64,000 nucleotides of DNA from Deinococcus sp. YIM 134068 (GCF_036543075.1 NZ_JAZHPF010000006.1:62001-126000); one strand, 5' to 3'; counted from the stretch's first letter, positions 47,703 to 57,146 are shown. Program-made: numbers and translations. Notes: generated by a model not told the origin, from the sequence alone.

Positions 47703-50591
47703 TCAGTGAGGGAAGAGGAGTTGGAGTTCGCGTTCGGTGTGCTGCACCTTGACGGTGTCGCCCAGGGCGCGGTGGATTTCAAGGACTGTCCGCAGGACCT
47801 GAGCCCCGGGACTCAGGTGCTGTACGGCCTCGTAGTACCGCAGCGCCTCCGTGAAGGCACGGCGCTCGAGCGCCTCCGCGCCCAGCACCCCATAAGCGGC
47901 GCACAGGACGCTCGGGATCTCCGTCTCCCGCAGGTCGGCGGCCCAGGCGTTGTCGATTCCCGGCAGGAAGTCTGTGGCCTGGCCGAGGAGCTTGCGAATG
48001 GCGAGGATATTTCCCGTCCGGGTGGCTCGCCGCAGCTCGTCGATGTCGGTGCGGACCTCGAACTCGTCGTTGTACTTGTACCGGCGGGTGCCGTCCTGCA
48101 CGACTGGGGCCTGGAGACCGGTGGCCTTGGTCAGCGACTGGCGCACGGTGGACAGTGCGTTGCGGTGGTCGCCTTTTCTCTCGCCGATCAGGATGCGTTG
48201 CAGCTCGCTGGCCGTGGCCGGGGGAACAAGGGCCATCAGGGCCATCAGTTCCTGGGCGCGGGTGACGTTGCTGCCGATCAGTGGCAGCGGCTCGCCGTCG
48301 AGCGTGACCGTCAGAGCCCCCAGCGTCCTGATGTAGAGCCGGTGCCGCTGATCCTGCACCTGGGCGAACGCCAACTCCTGAAGTTCCGGCACGAACCAAC
48401 CCTGCCGCACGGCCTCACGGAGGACCGGGCGCATGACGGCGAGATCGGGGGAAAGGTAGCAGCGGCTTTGCTGCTTGCGGTGGAGTTCCATGAAGGCGCG
48501 AATGTGTCCCTCGGTCAGCGTGTCCTGTTCATAGGCAATCAGGGCACAGTACAGGTCGGCCCGGGCTGCCCATTCGCCAATCTCACCAGCATTCGTGGGT
48601 ACGGCCCGGAAGTGCGGGACAGCCTCCTCCATATGTCCTTGTGCGTAGGCGCGTTGCCCCTGCTGGAACCGGATCAGCCCGGCCAGCGTGGAATTCTCTT
48701 TTAGTTGCGGGTGCAGTTCCAGCAGGCTCTCGGCGAGCCCGAGGTGACGGTCAGCATCCACATGTTGGAATTGGGCACGCAAGGCCTCCGAGAGGAGAAG
48801 TTCAGCCAGGTACTGCCGGTCGGGGCGGCCACTGATGCGCGCGCGCTCTACCGACTTCATGAAGTACCCTGCGGCCTCCTCAGTCTTGCCTTCCTTCAAG
48901 CACACGCGGCCCAAAGCGAAGTACACCGACGTGAGGGACCGCGCCTGCTGCTCCTCGGCAATGTTCAAAGCGCGCCCCAGCAACTCTTTCGCCAGCGTCA
49001 GTTCGTCTCTCGCTGTATGGAGGATGGCCGCATTCAGCAGCGGGATGGGCAGCCGGCCCACCATGCCCAGACGCTCGAAGATCAGGTGGGCCTTCTTCAC
49101 GGCGTTCATCGCCTCGTCCACCTTCGAGAGGCGCAGGTACGAGACGTTGAGCCCGATCATGGCGATGCCCAACGCTTTTTCCGCGTTGTGCCGCTCAGCG
49201 AGCCGCGCCGCTTCGAGCAGGAGGTCGAGCCCTTGCTCGGAGTGGCCTACCTCGCGCAGAATGTTGCCCTCAGTCGACAGCAATTCCAGTCGCTGCTCGA
49301 CGCTGTACTGCTCCAGGTGTTCTTTGGCCTCGCCGATCAACCCCTTTGCGTCGAGCAGGCGCGCCTGGAGGAACAGGCCGTGGGCGAGAGCCGGCAGCAC
49401 CTGGACGCGAGTCTCTGGCCTTTGGGCAAGCATCTGGAGGTACGTCATTCCCGCCTGAAGTTGTTCGGTCTCGATGTGTGCGAGGCCGTAATGTAGCGCG
49501 AGGACGGGTGACCGGGTGACGACCTCTTTCGGGAGCTTGTCCAACACCTGGCGCATTACCAGGAACTGGCCGCGGCTCATGAGGGTCGGCACGGCCCGCT
49601 CCGCCATTTGTGTCGCTTCGTCGGTCAAACCGACGTTCAGCAGCAATTGGAAGGCGTGCAGGGGGCGCTCGCTCGCAAGCGCACGCTCGGCCGCCTGACG
49701 GTAAGCCTGTTGCCATTCTTTCTCGTCCCGGCGCAGGTGCTCCTCGAGTACCCCCAGGACTACCTCGTGGGGGTTGAACCCACCCTGGCAGTTTTGCAGC
49801 AGTGGCCACCGCGCCATGAGCAGGGTGCCCAGCCAGTTGTCCGGAGCCTGCAATCTCAGGGACTGTGGGAGGTAGTCGGTCCAGGTGTCGTACGGGGCCA
49901 GGTGCGTCAGGACCCGCTGGAGGTCACGCGGCAGGGCCCGCAGCAGGCCTCTGATCAGCTCGGCGGCCGACTGCCCGTACGCGCCGGTGACGGCCAGCGC
50001 GACGCCAAGCGGCCAGCCGTGCAGTTGCTGAAGTGTGGCCGGATCGAGTGCATGGGGCGCGCCCGCCGTCAGTAGGCGCAGTTCGTCGTCGTCGAAGGCC
50101 AACTGCTCTGGGCCAATGACCCTGACATGCCCGGTGGCCACCAGGTACGGCACCTCGAAGGAGTCGAGCGTGCGCCCCGCAATGATCACGCGGTGCTGTG
50201 CCGGGAGCGTCCGAATCAACTCCACCAGCCACGCCTCGCTGTCCGCGCGCAGACGTTCGGCGTGGTCGACCAGGAACAGGGCGGGGGGCAACTTGTCCAG
50301 TGCCTTGGAGGCCCGTTTGGCAGGCAGCGTCTGCTCACCGTTGCCCTCGTGGAGTTCCCGCGCGACATCAGGATGCGCGCCAGAGAGCGCTTCGGCAATT
50401 TCCCCGACCAGGCTGTGGGCATCCCCCTCGATCTCACGCAGATCGAGGCAGAGGCAGAGCTTGGCCGCGTCAGCGGCTTGGACCATCAGGATGGTCTTGC
50501 CGTAACCCGACGGACCGAGCAGCAAGACCACACGCGGTGGATCTTGTTGCCAGAGTGCGCTCAGGAGACGCTCGCGTGGGACCAGCTTCAT
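47703..50591 (-). CDS. MalT/SARP-type regulator: STAND NTPase, TPR, C-terminal BTAD
   Basis: A 962-aa protein. Residues 1-260 form an NTPase (Walker A GPSGYGKT at 26-33, then FLVDHAERL as Walker B). About 350-750 are TPR-like helical repeats. The last 230 residues begin LYIRTLGALTVTLDGEPLPL, an OmpR-like winged helix, followed by a BTAD helical domain. Such proteins act as signal-gated transcription activators. ATG 50591 lies 2 nt after the stop of a small membrane gene, implying coupling. Ligand and targets unknown. Confidence 0.88.
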   Translation of the reverse strand: MKLVPRERLLSALWQQDPPRVVLLLGPSGYGKTILMVQAADAAKLCLCLDLREIEGDAHSLVGEIAEALSGAHPDVARELHEGNGEQTLPAKRASKALDKLPPALFLVDHAERLRADSEAWLVELIRTLPAQHRVIIAGRTLDSFEVPYLVATGHVRVIGPEQLAFDDDELRLLTAGAPHALDPATLQQLHGWPLGVALAVTGAYGQSAAELIRGLLRALPRDLQRVLTHLAPYDTWTDYLPQSLRLQAPDNWLGTLLMARWPLLQNCQGGFNPHEVVLGVLEEHLRRDEKEWQQAYRQAAERALASERPLHAFQLLLNVGLTDEATQMAERAVPTLMSRGQFLVMRQVLDKLPKEVVTRSPVLALHYGLAHIETEQLQAGMTYLQMLAQRPETRVQVLPALAHGLFLQARLLDAKGLIGEAKEHLEQYSVEQRLELLSTEGNILREVGHSEQGLDLLLEAARLAERHNAEKALGIAMIGLNVSYLRLSKVDEAMNAVKKAHLIFERLGMVGRLPIPLLNAAILHTARDELTLAKELLGRALNIAEEQQARSLTSVYFALGRVCLKEGKTEEAAGYFMKSVERARISGRPDRQYLAELLLSEALRAQFQHVDADRHLGLAESLLELHPQLKENSTLAGLIRFQQGQRAYAQGHMEEAVPHFRAVPTNAGEIGEWAARADLYCALIAYEQDTLTEGHIRAFMELHRKQQSRCYLSPDLAVMRPVLREAVRQGWFVPELQELAFAQVQDQRHRLYIRTLGALTVTLDGEPLPLIGSNVTRAQELMALMALVPPATASELQRILIGERKGDHRNALSTVRQSLTKATGLQAPVVQDGTRRYKYNDEFEVRTDIDELRRATRTGNILAIRKLLGQATDFLPGIDNAWAADLRETEIPSVLCAAYGVLGAEALERRAFTEALRYYEAVQHLSPGAQVLRTVLEIHRALGDTVKVQHTERELQLLFPH

Positions 50592-50593
50592 AG

Positions 50594-50929
50594 CTAGGTT
50601 CTCGGCCACCCGCAGTCGCCCCAGGCATGTCCAGCGGGTACATCCCGCACGGCGAACGCGCCACCGACCAGACCGGAGAACAGCAGGGCGAAGAGCATCA
50701 TTCCCACATACCCAACGCCGATCAGGGCGGCCAGTCCGGCAGCAGCCAGGGCGAGCAGCGTTGCCAGGACGTACCGGGTGAAGTCCAGAGCGACAAGCGT
50801 CAAGATCGTCAAGAGCAGTGTGAGGCGAGCGGCGCGAGAGGCAGGTCTCCAACGAGCCAGCAGCGCACGCCAGCCGCCCCAGGGGCGAAACAGCGGCCGC
50901 AACGCTGACGTGAGCGTGGATAGAGCCAT
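50594..50929 (-). CDS. small membrane protein upstream of regulator
   Basis: A 111-aa protein with three hydrophobic segments (about 34-50, 52-72 and 73-95; ATLLALAAAGLAALIGVGYVG). TAAACT lies 7 nt before ATG 50929, so probably leaderless. Its stop is 2 nt before the large regulator, so the two may work together as sensor and regulator, which is inference. Confidence 0.75.
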   Translation of the reverse strand: MALSTLTSALRPLFRPWGGWRALLARWRPASRAARLTLLLTILTLVALDFTRYVLATLLALAAAGLAALIGVGYVGMMLFALLFSGLVGGAFAVRDVPAGHAWGDCGWPRT

Positions 50930-50950
50930 GTCCTAGAGTTTAGGGAGTGT

Positions 50951-50968
50951 GCTGTTACCGCTGTTACC
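50951..50968. repeat. tandem GCTGTTACC pair in divergent region
   Basis: Two adjacent identical 9-mers just upstream of the TAAACT box, between two divergent regulator genes. A possible binding site for one of them. Confidence 0.55.
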
Positions 50969-51204
50969 ATGCGCCAGGACGCGTTTTTGAGCTTGAGCCT
51001 ATCGCAGGGTAGGGCTTCTGTCTAGCCAAACCTATAGGGGCAGCCGCATTGCCAGAGTCTACCGCGATACCCATCTCTGACCGCGTCCACCAAGCGAAAA
51101 ATTGTGCATTATCCCCGAATACGGCGCACGCGTCTCCTGCTAGGCTCAGCGACATCCCGCTCTGCTTTCGTCTCTCTGTCGTTGCCCCTCGAAGAGGTGA
51201 GCGT

Positions 51205-53106
51205 ATGCGCTTTGAACAGAGTCTAGAACATCAACTAGAGCTTCTGGATTTTGATTATGGCAAAGTCATTCAGCAAATTAAGGCAAGGGAATTAAAGGGG
51301 CCACTTACCGTGGAAGAGGTAGGGCTTATGGGCATTAGTCAGTTTCGCCTGGGCCTCTTTCGAGAAGCCAAGCAATCGTTAGGGTATGCAGCTGACCATG
51401 GGAATACAGAGTGCGCGATTGAACTGTGTGGTTGCCGATTCGCCCTTTTTGAGTTTACAGAAGCTCTTGAGACGCTGCACCTGTTGCGCTCCGATTGCCA
51501 CGGTTTTTTACATGGCATGGTCCTGAGGTGGACTGCAATCTTAGAGTGCTTTATGGGCAATGCCACTTACGGTGTTGGTTTGCTCACGCGGGCCTACCGT
51601 GAGTTTCAGGCTGTGGGGAATAAGCGGGGAATGCAAATCGCCGCGAACATGCTCGGCGCGACCCTGCTTCTCTCCGGTGACTATCAAAAAGCAGAATATT
51701 ATATTAAGCACAGTTTTGATCTGTCCGATCCCAGCAAAGAGCAGGCTCTTTGGGTAGACACCAGCCTCAAGCTTTTCATGGTGTACGCTTACACTGACCG
51801 TGTTGCTGAGGCGGGACGCACGCTGCATGAGATGCGCCGGTACGTCGCCCACGTGAGCAACCGGGCGAGCTCCTACTTTGGACTCACGCTCAAGCTGTGC
51901 GAGACCGTCATGAGCCGCTTAACAGGAAATCGCCTGACCTTTGCGACGAACCTCGTCAAGCTGCAAATGATCTTGAGCGACAAGTCACAGCGGCATGTTG
52001 AAGGCTTGGTATGGGTCGGTCCCCTGCTCCTCGACTCGATCAGCAAAATGGGGCAGCACGGCATAGCTCACAAGCTGATTGACAAGATGCTGCCCGACCC
52101 GAGCCTGCGCCCGACCAGCGTGCGAATCATCGAGGCGGTGATTTGGCTGCGTAAGGGCGGCTATATCGCCGCGATCAACAAGCTGGAACAAACGCTGGAG
52201 GCTGCCCGGGAGGGTGGGCAGCGCCTAGAGGTCATCCGTTGCCATCTGTACCTGGCCGACGCCTTCTACAAGGCGGGTGCCCCTGCACTCGCTGTCCCGC
52301 ACTTGGCCGAAGGGCTCTCTGCCCTGATCCGGTGGGGAGGGAACTTCATCGTTTACGACGATCTGGACACTATGAAAAGCGTCCTGCTGTACGGACAGTC
52401 TCAGCCGGAGACGGCCGAACTGCTTCGGGTGATCCGGGGCAAGGCGCCTGCACCGCCTCAGGACCAGGCCCTGTACCTCCGCACCCTTGGCCGCATGGAA
52501 ATCAAGGGGAAGGGACAGGCCATGAAATGGCGCCTGGACGAGAGGGAAGTGCTCCTCATCCTGGCCTATCTCACCTTGCGGCCAAACGAAACCATTGAAC
52601 AGATCGCCGAGTCGGCCCTGTCGGAGAAGTGGTTGGAGTCCCCGGAGACGGCGAAGGTCTACGTGCGGCAGGTCATCATGCTGCTGCGCCAGCAGTTCGG
52701 CAAGGATCAGCTTTTGGCCTCGCAGGAGCGTAAAAACACCCCGGCCCGCTACCGCCTTTCCGACAATCTCAACCTGAAACTGGACGTGGATGCCGCTTAT
52801 GAGGCGCTGGCACGGGGTGATCTGGAGGGCATGTTCGAGCTGTATCAGGGACCTTTCGCCGCCCGAAGTGATTCCGCCTTCGCCCGCGAGGTCAACGACA
52901 AGCTTGAGGGGGCGGTGTACCAGGCCCTGCTGTCGGCTGCGAACGCAGCGCAGGACGCGGAGGCGTTCGCCACCGTGGGCCGCTGGGTACGGCAGATGAT
53001 TAGTCTCGTGCCCGAGAACCCGGAAGTCGCTGAGCTGGCGAGGCGCCTTGACAAGCAACTGGCGCCGCTCGCGGAGGCGAGCGGCGCCCTGGACAAGATT
53101 ATATAG
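51205..53106 (+). CDS. TPR/BTAD transcription regulator
   Basis: A 633-aa protein. ATG 51205 is used because GAGGTGAGC precedes it. Residues about 1-440 are TPR-like helical repeats. From about 445 an OmpR-like winged helix follows (LYLRTLGRMEIKGKGQ, then RLDEREVLLILAYLTLRPNETIEQIAESA), then a BTAD region. The N-terminal NTPase of its divergent neighbour is absent. The first about 600 bases are visibly more AT-rich than surrounding genes, pointing to a different origin. A perfect 12-bp hairpin lies in the last codons. Confidence 0.85.
   Translation: MRFEQSLEHQLELLDFDYGKVIQQIKARELKGPLTVEEVGLMGISQFRLGLFREAKQSLGYAADHGNTECAIELCGCRFALFEFTEALETLHLLRSDCHGFLHGMVLRWTAILECFMGNATYGVGLLTRAYREFQAVGNKRGMQIAANMLGATLLLSGDYQKAEYYIKHSFDLSDPSKEQALWVDTSLKLFMVYAYTDRVAEAGRTLHEMRRYVAHVSNRASSYFGLTLKLCETVMSRLTGNRLTFATNLVKLQMILSDKSQRHVEGLVWVGPLLLDSISKMGQHGIAHKLIDKMLPDPSLRPTSVRIIEAVIWLRKGGYIAAINKLEQTLEAAREGGQRLEVIRCHLYLADAFYKAGAPALAVPHLAEGLSALIRWGGNFIVYDDLDTMKSVLLYGQSQPETAELLRVIRGKAPAPPQDQALYLRTLGRMEIKGKGQAMKWRLDEREVLLILAYLTLRPNETIEQIAESALSEKWLESPETAKVYVRQVIMLLRQQFGKDQLLASQERKNTPARYRLSDNLNLKLDVDAAYEALARGDLEGMFELYQGPFAARSDSAFAREVNDKLEGAVYQALLSAANAAQDAEAFATVGRWVRQMISLVPENPEVAELARRLDKQLAPLAEASGALDKII
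53061..53088. repeat. 12-bp hairpin inside the 3' end of the BTAD gene
   Basis: GGCGCCGCTCGC and its complement with a 4-nt loop, 18 nt before the stop codon. No T-run. It may act as a termination or mRNA-end structure between convergent genes. Confidence 0.65.
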
Positions 53107-53122
53107 CAGTGGCCTGGCAGCC

Positions 53123-53395
53123 TTACACCCGTGTGATCGCCACGCTGTCGTCATAAATTCGCGGGCTTACACCCTCCTCCACGACCAGATGCACCCAGTC
53201 CATGAGGGCATAATCCGTCAGCCACTGTTTGAAGGCCTTCGGAAAGGCTGCCTCGGAGTACACCGAGAACTGGCGGCGGCCGTCGTGCTCTTGGATGGGA
53301 AACGGCTGCAAGTTCGCCTCGACCGCCTTGGCATAGGCGGCCTCCAGCGCGGACAGGTCGCCATCTGTGGATTGATAGGCCAGGATGAGGTGCAT
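53123..53395 (-). CDS. hypothetical protein after polyketide synthase, 90 aa
   Basis: A 90-aa protein starting MHLILAYQST, with an alpha/beta pattern (VEANLQPFPIQEHDG, then AFKQWLTDYALMDWVHLVVEEG). A GGAG lies 11 nt before ATG 53395 and TACCCT 5 nt before it. It lies 20 nt after the type III polyketide synthase and is probably cotranscribed. Possibly a small tailoring or carrier-like partner; no family recognised. Confidence 0.7.
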   Translation of the reverse strand: MHLILAYQSTDGDLSALEAAYAKAVEANLQPFPIQEHDGRRQFSVYSEAAFPKAFKQWLTDYALMDWVHLVVEEGVSPRIYDDSVAITRV

Positions 53396-53415
53396 AGGCA
53401 AGGGTACTCCTTTGT

Positions 53416-54462
53416 TTACCAGCGGATGATAACGCCCTCGGCGGCAAATCCCGGCCCCAGGGCAAGCAGGACCGAGTTGGTGCCCGGCTGCACCTTCCCC
53501 TGCTGGAGCAGGTGTTGGAGCACGAACAGTACCGTGGGGCTCGACATGTTGCCGTAGTGGCGCAGGATGTGGGCCGACGCCTCGATGCTCGGTCCATCGG
53601 CCTGTAGCGCCTCCTCGTAGGCGGTGAGAACCTTCGCCCCTCCCGGGTGGAGGACCCACATGCCCACGTCTTCCTGAGTCATGCCGTGCTCGGCCAGGCC
53701 GTCCCGAATCAGGCTCCCCAGTTCGCCCCGGAGGAGGGTGGGGATACTGCTGGCGAAACGCACCCGCAGGCCCTCCGGCACCACGTCCCAGCCCATCACG
53801 TCATAGGACTCGGGCAGCAACCGCGAGAACCCGCCCACGATCTCCGGGCCTTCCTCATGCCCCAGCACCACGGCCGCCGCACCGTCGGCAAATAGACTCG
53901 ACGCCACCACGTTGCTCGTGCTGTGATCTAGCGCGTTGAACGTGAGGCTGCACAACTCGACCGCGACGACCAGCACACACCCCTTCGGCCGCAGGGTTGC
54001 CATCTCGGCACCGCGCGCCAGGCCCGCTGCACCGCCCGCACAGCCGAGGCCCCACACCGGCAGGCGGGTAGCCGACAGCGGCAGGCCGAGGCGCTGAATC
54101 AGGTGTGCCTCGGGGCTGGGCGTGGCGATCCCGCTGCTGGTCACGACGACGACCGCCTGAACCTGCCCCGGCTCGACGCCCGCCGCCGCGAGAGCCTTAC
54201 GCGAGGCCTCCTCCGCCAGGTCTAGGGCCAACTCGTGCCACTGGGCATTCCGCTCGTCAAAGGGGCGGCTGGTCGTGTACCACTCCACGTCGTTTGCCCA
54301 ATGCCGCTTTTCGATGCCGGTATTGTCGTAAATCCTAAGCAGCCGTTCCCTGGAGGCGTCAGAGAGTCCGGTGAAGTGGGTGCGGGCACGGTCGCGGACG
54401 CTGCTTTGCGAGATGGCGTGGCCTGGAACAGCCGTACCGACGCCGAGGATGTGCGCGTGCAT
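53416..54462 (-). CDS. type III polyketide synthase (chalcone/stilbene synthase family)
   Basis: A 348-aa thiolase-fold enzyme with the full catalytic triad: Cys141 (GLGCAGG), His272 (LHPGG) and Asn305 (YGNMSSPT). It condenses acyl-CoA starters with malonyl-CoA to give pyrones or resorcinols. The bacterial type (closer to alkylpyrone synthases than to plant enzymes) is inferred from the ThrHisHis-free N terminus and length. CATACT lies 6 nt before ATG 54462. No methyltransferase or oxidase is adjacent, only the 90-aa gene. The BTAD regulators nearby might control it. Confidence 0.93.
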   Translation of the reverse strand: MHAHILGVGTAVPGHAISQSSVRDRARTHFTGLSDASRERLLRIYDNTGIEKRHWANDVEWYTTSRPFDERNAQWHELALDLAEEASRKALAAAGVEPGQVQAVVVVTSSGIATPSPEAHLIQRLGLPLSATRLPVWGLGCAGGAAGLARGAEMATLRPKGCVLVVAVELCSLTFNALDHSTSNVVASSLFADGAAAVVLGHEEGPEIVGGFSRLLPESYDVMGWDVVPEGLRVRFASSIPTLLRGELGSLIRDGLAEHGMTQEDVGMWVLHPGGAKVLTAYEEALQADGPSIEASAHILRHYGNMSSPTVLFVLQHLLQQGKVQPGTNSVLLALGPGFAAEGVIIRW

Positions 54463-54468
54463 AGCGGC

Positions 54469-54474
54469 AGTATG
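54469..54474 (-). promoter_or_regulatory. -10-like box CATACT before polyketide synthase gene
   Basis: CATACT (minus strand) 6 nt before ATG 54462; one base off TANNNT. An AAGGAGAG further up could be a competing signal. Confidence 0.35.
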
Positions 54475-54684
54475 GACTCTCCTTAAGGGGGTGACTGAAA
54501 GCAATGCAACTCACCCCGGCCCCCGGACGGAGGCTCCCTAGCTCCTGTTGAAAGAGGAAAAACAGTTAGAAGAAAGGATTGGACGATTTTCGCCGACACC
54601 AGCTATGGAGGGCCAGCACGGTGGATCTGTTCCCATTGCAGAACTTGGCAGAGACGATCCTCCAAGCAAGATGTTCGAGCAAAC

Positions 54685-55356
54685 CTAGGCACCCGGCCGG
54701 TGTACTTGGCTGGCATACATCCAGCTCGCCTCCACCACGGTAAAGGTGTGGCGCCCCCCTGCGGGCAGCGTCTTCACACGGTTCCACAGGCGCCCCCTGA
54801 CGATCACGCGCTGACCCCGGCCGATGTCGTGGGCGGCCAGCGGACCGTACGAGCACACGTCCACCCAGTGGACCGCCTCCCGCACCTGATCGGGAACGGC
54901 GAGACTCACGCTCATCAGCTCGGTGTTGTTCTCGATCAGGCCACGCTGCGCTGCTCCTCCGGCCCGGCCGGACACCAGGACCTGCTGGTAGCCGCTGCGT
55001 AACCGGTAGCCCCCGCCACTATCCTGGACAAGGTCGGCCGCTGGCCGCTCGATCCGGAGCACGCATGACACCTTCACCTCCACCCTGGATTTGTGGGTGA
55101 TCGAGTTCTTCGTCTGCCACAGACGGCCGGTCGCGGTCACCGCCGCTCCTTTGAGAAGGTTCCCGACGTAGGGGGAATTCCGTTCAATCAAGCAGCGCTG
55201 GTAAAAGGCCATCTCGCGGACGTTCCCGTCGGAGAAACAGACCAGTTCTTCACCCGCCACGACGAACGCGAGGCAGTCCCCGCGAGGTTCGGGCGACCGT
55301 GCCACACACCCGATCAGGTCCACAACACTTCCGAATTCAGCATGGGGGGAGGGCAT
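54685..55356 (-). CDS. divergent SSB-like protein with two OB-fold-like halves
   Basis: A 223-aa protein with two similar halves. The first (about 8-105) has VVDLIGCVARSPEPRG, then GNLLKGAAVTATGRLWQTK. The second (about 120-215) has QQVLVSGRAGGAAQRG, then VHWVDVCSYGPLAA and GQRVIVRGRLWNRV. This order matches the duplicated SSB of Deinococcus (compare WMDVVLWRHLA, VVGGRLFNE in the 21.0 kb SSB). No acidic tail. TACCGT lies 6 nt before ATG 55356, so it looks leaderless. Single-strand DNA binding is inferred. Confidence 0.68.
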   Translation of the reverse strand: MPSPHAEFGSVVDLIGCVARSPEPRGDCLAFVVAGEELVCFSDGNVREMAFYQRCLIERNSPYVGNLLKGAAVTATGRLWQTKNSITHKSRVEVKVSCVLRIERPAADLVQDSGGGYRLRSGYQQVLVSGRAGGAAQRGLIENNTELMSVSLAVPDQVREAVHWVDVCSYGPLAAHDIGRGQRVIVRGRLWNRVKTLPAGGRHTFTVVEASWMYASQVHRPGA

Positions 55357-55362
55357 GGCTGC

Positions 55363-55368
55363 ACGGTA
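55363..55368 (-). promoter_or_regulatory. -10 box TACCGT of leaderless SSB-like gene
   Basis: TACCGT (minus strand) 6 nt before ATG 55356, identical to the box at 11964. Confidence 0.55.
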
Positions 55369-55479
55369 CGGTGCGGGTGGTTCCCCTGACGGCAAAAAGA
55401 AAACCCTTCAAGCTGAACCAATCGGTTCGGGCTCAAAGGGCCGTGAAAGCAACAACGCTGCTTTCACTCACTGACGCCG

Positions 55480-56373
55480 TCAGTGATTCGCGAAACGCCA
55501 CGGCAGGTGCGTGGTTCCGACATACTCGCCAGGCAGCTTGGGGTGATGCCAGGCCATCTCCTCAGCGACGCGTTGGTCACTGTCGGGGAGGAAGTACGCG
55601 CGAGCCTGGAGGGTCGTGCCGTGAACCTGCAATGCCGCCCGAAGCTGGAAGGCAAGTGCGCGGTTGTAGGAACGTTCCAGGTTCTCTGCCAGCTCCATGA
55701 TGTCACCGGGATCGGTGGGATCATACGCGTCCGCGAAACCAAATTCCTTGGCCTCACGAAGTGCGCTGGTGAAGAGGTTCATGGGCACGAGCGATTCTTC
55801 GTCGTGTCCGGTCACCAAATCACCCCCCGCGTGGTGGTCCGTGAGCTGAACTGAACCCAGAGAGTCCAACCAATCCAGCGCACGTTCCGAACGAGGATCG
55901 ACCCGGAAGTCTTCGACGTGCAGCTCGCGCACTCTCGGAGAGAGGCGATCTGCTGCGGTCAGGCGAACCTCCCGCGTCTTGAACGAAACTGTCAGGGCGG
56001 GTGTGCCGACTGGTCCCAGCGCTTCGCTCCGTTCTGCCGCAAGAATGCGGACAGTCTGGAACACGGCGTTTCTTACCTTTTCGAGGTAAGCGTTGCCCTG
56101 CGCGAAGGGAACAGCTCCACGGAGTGCGCCCCGCGTGTTCGGCGCGTTCATCTGACGCTTGATCAGGCCCTCCATCCACTGACTCACCGCCGGGTTCTCC
56201 AGAGCGATGTCCGTGACGGCGTGGGTAAACACGCGGTCGGGATGGTGCTCTTTGACCCCAAGCTTCCAAACGAGCAGGGCCAGAGGTCGGAGAGAACTCC
56301 CCTCAGCCAGCAGGAAATCCTGAAAGGCCTTGAGGACGAGCAGCGGGCGGAGCAGCGTCATGGTACTGGACAT
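55480..56373 (-). CDS. hypothetical protein, 297 aa
   Basis: A 297-aa soluble protein. The N-terminal third is helical (LLRPLLVLKAFQDFLLAEGSSL), the middle has strands (PALTVSFKTREVRLTAADRL), and the C-terminal part (ENLERSYNRALAFQLRAALQVHG) may bind nucleic acid. AAAGGA precedes ATG 56373. It lies between two OB-fold genes. No family recognised. Confidence 0.75.
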   Translation of the reverse strand: MSSTMTLLRPLLVLKAFQDFLLAEGSSLRPLALLVWKLGVKEHHPDRVFTHAVTDIALENPAVSQWMEGLIKRQMNAPNTRGALRGAVPFAQGNAYLEKVRNAVFQTVRILAAERSEALGPVGTPALTVSFKTREVRLTAADRLSPRVRELHVEDFRVDPRSERALDWLDSLGSVQLTDHHAGGDLVTGHDEESLVPMNLFTSALREAKEFGFADAYDPTDPGDIMELAENLERSYNRALAFQLRAALQVHGTTLQARAYFLPDSDQRVAEEMAWHHPKLPGEYVGTTHLPWRFANH

Positions 56374-56475
56374 GGGTGGGTCCTTTCCGCGCGGTCGAGG
56401 TGGCCTCAACCGCGCAAACGGTGAGGGCACGACAACGTGCGGAGAGGCTGCGTTTAGGGGTCGCCGGAGGAACAA

Positions 56476-56679
56476 TCAGTCGAAACGGTGTTCGTCGAAC
56501 TCGGCGAGTTGGTACTCTGTCTGGGCTTCAGCCAGCCCCTCCAGACACTCCTCGCAAAGGTTCGAACCCCTCCGCCCCGGTTGACCGCACCGCTCACATC
56601 GGAAGTGATGGTGCGCGTACAGGAACTCGCAGGCACGGGAATCAGACAGGTAGAGCTGAAAAGCATCGGGCGCGGGCAA
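56476..56679 (-). CDS. small zinc-ribbon-like protein (67 aa, TTG start)
   Basis: A 67-aa protein with two CxxC pairs (RCERCG and LCEEC, 12 residues apart), forming a likely zinc ribbon or treble-clef, plus an acidic helical tail (GLAEAQTEYQLAEFDEH). No ATG or GTG exists between the upstream in-frame stop and the coding part, so TTG 56679 is the start. Probably a metal-stabilised adaptor or nucleic-acid-binding protein. Confidence 0.65.
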   Translation of the reverse strand: MPAPDAFQLYLSDSRACEFLYAHHHFRCERCGQPGRRGSNLCEECLEGLAEAQTEYQLAEFDEHRFD

Positions 56680-56699
56680 CGTCTTGGGACCGGCCTAGG

Positions 56700-56943
56700 C
56701 TCCTCTTCGAGCTTCCCGGTGGGAAACTCGGTGCTCTGCATCATCCGTGGGCAGAAGGGCCGGGGTACGGGTCACACGACAACGACCTCGAACTCCAGTC
56801 CGTAGACCGAGACGCGGGTGGCGGTCGAACCCGTCACCGCTGACCACGTGGAGATGCTTCGCCTGGACCCGAACCCTGGCTCCTGGACACGTCAGTGTCC
56901 ACGACCAGATCGACCAAACGCAAAACAACACCTTTCTGCCTCG
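56700..56943 (-). other. stretch with coding signal moving between frames
   Basis: Protein-like fragments appear in three frames in order: LRLVDLVVDTDVS, then ARVRVQAKHLHVVSGDG, then ATRVSVYGLEFEVVVV before a TGA. Together they look like one small beta-rich (OB-like) protein interrupted by shifts. A frame of 85 residues also spans the region but is unusually Arg-rich. Probably a decayed gene. AAAGGTG and the hairpin at 56944 lie at its head. Confidence 0.4.
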
Positions 56944-56975
56944 GCGTCTCACGCCGCCGAGGGCGTGTGAGACGC
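56944..56975 (-). promoter_or_regulatory. intergenic hairpin GCGTCTCAC / GTGAGACGC
   Basis: A 9-bp outer stem with a partly paired GC-rich interior, just before the AAAGG of the disrupted stretch. In position like the GTCGC hairpins but outside that block. Confidence 0.5.
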
Positions 56976-57146
56976 TTGGGTTGAAGGTGCCGAATGACTC
57001 TGCCGAGTCAGCAGACCAGCCAGGCTGGTTCAGAGAACACCGGGGTGAAGGTGGATTGCCCTCGGTTCAGTGTTCCCTCAGTATACGAAAGTCTGGTTTG
57101 CTCCGTCGAGCCTGTTCTCGGTGGTGAGCCCGGGGCCCTCTGCGGT

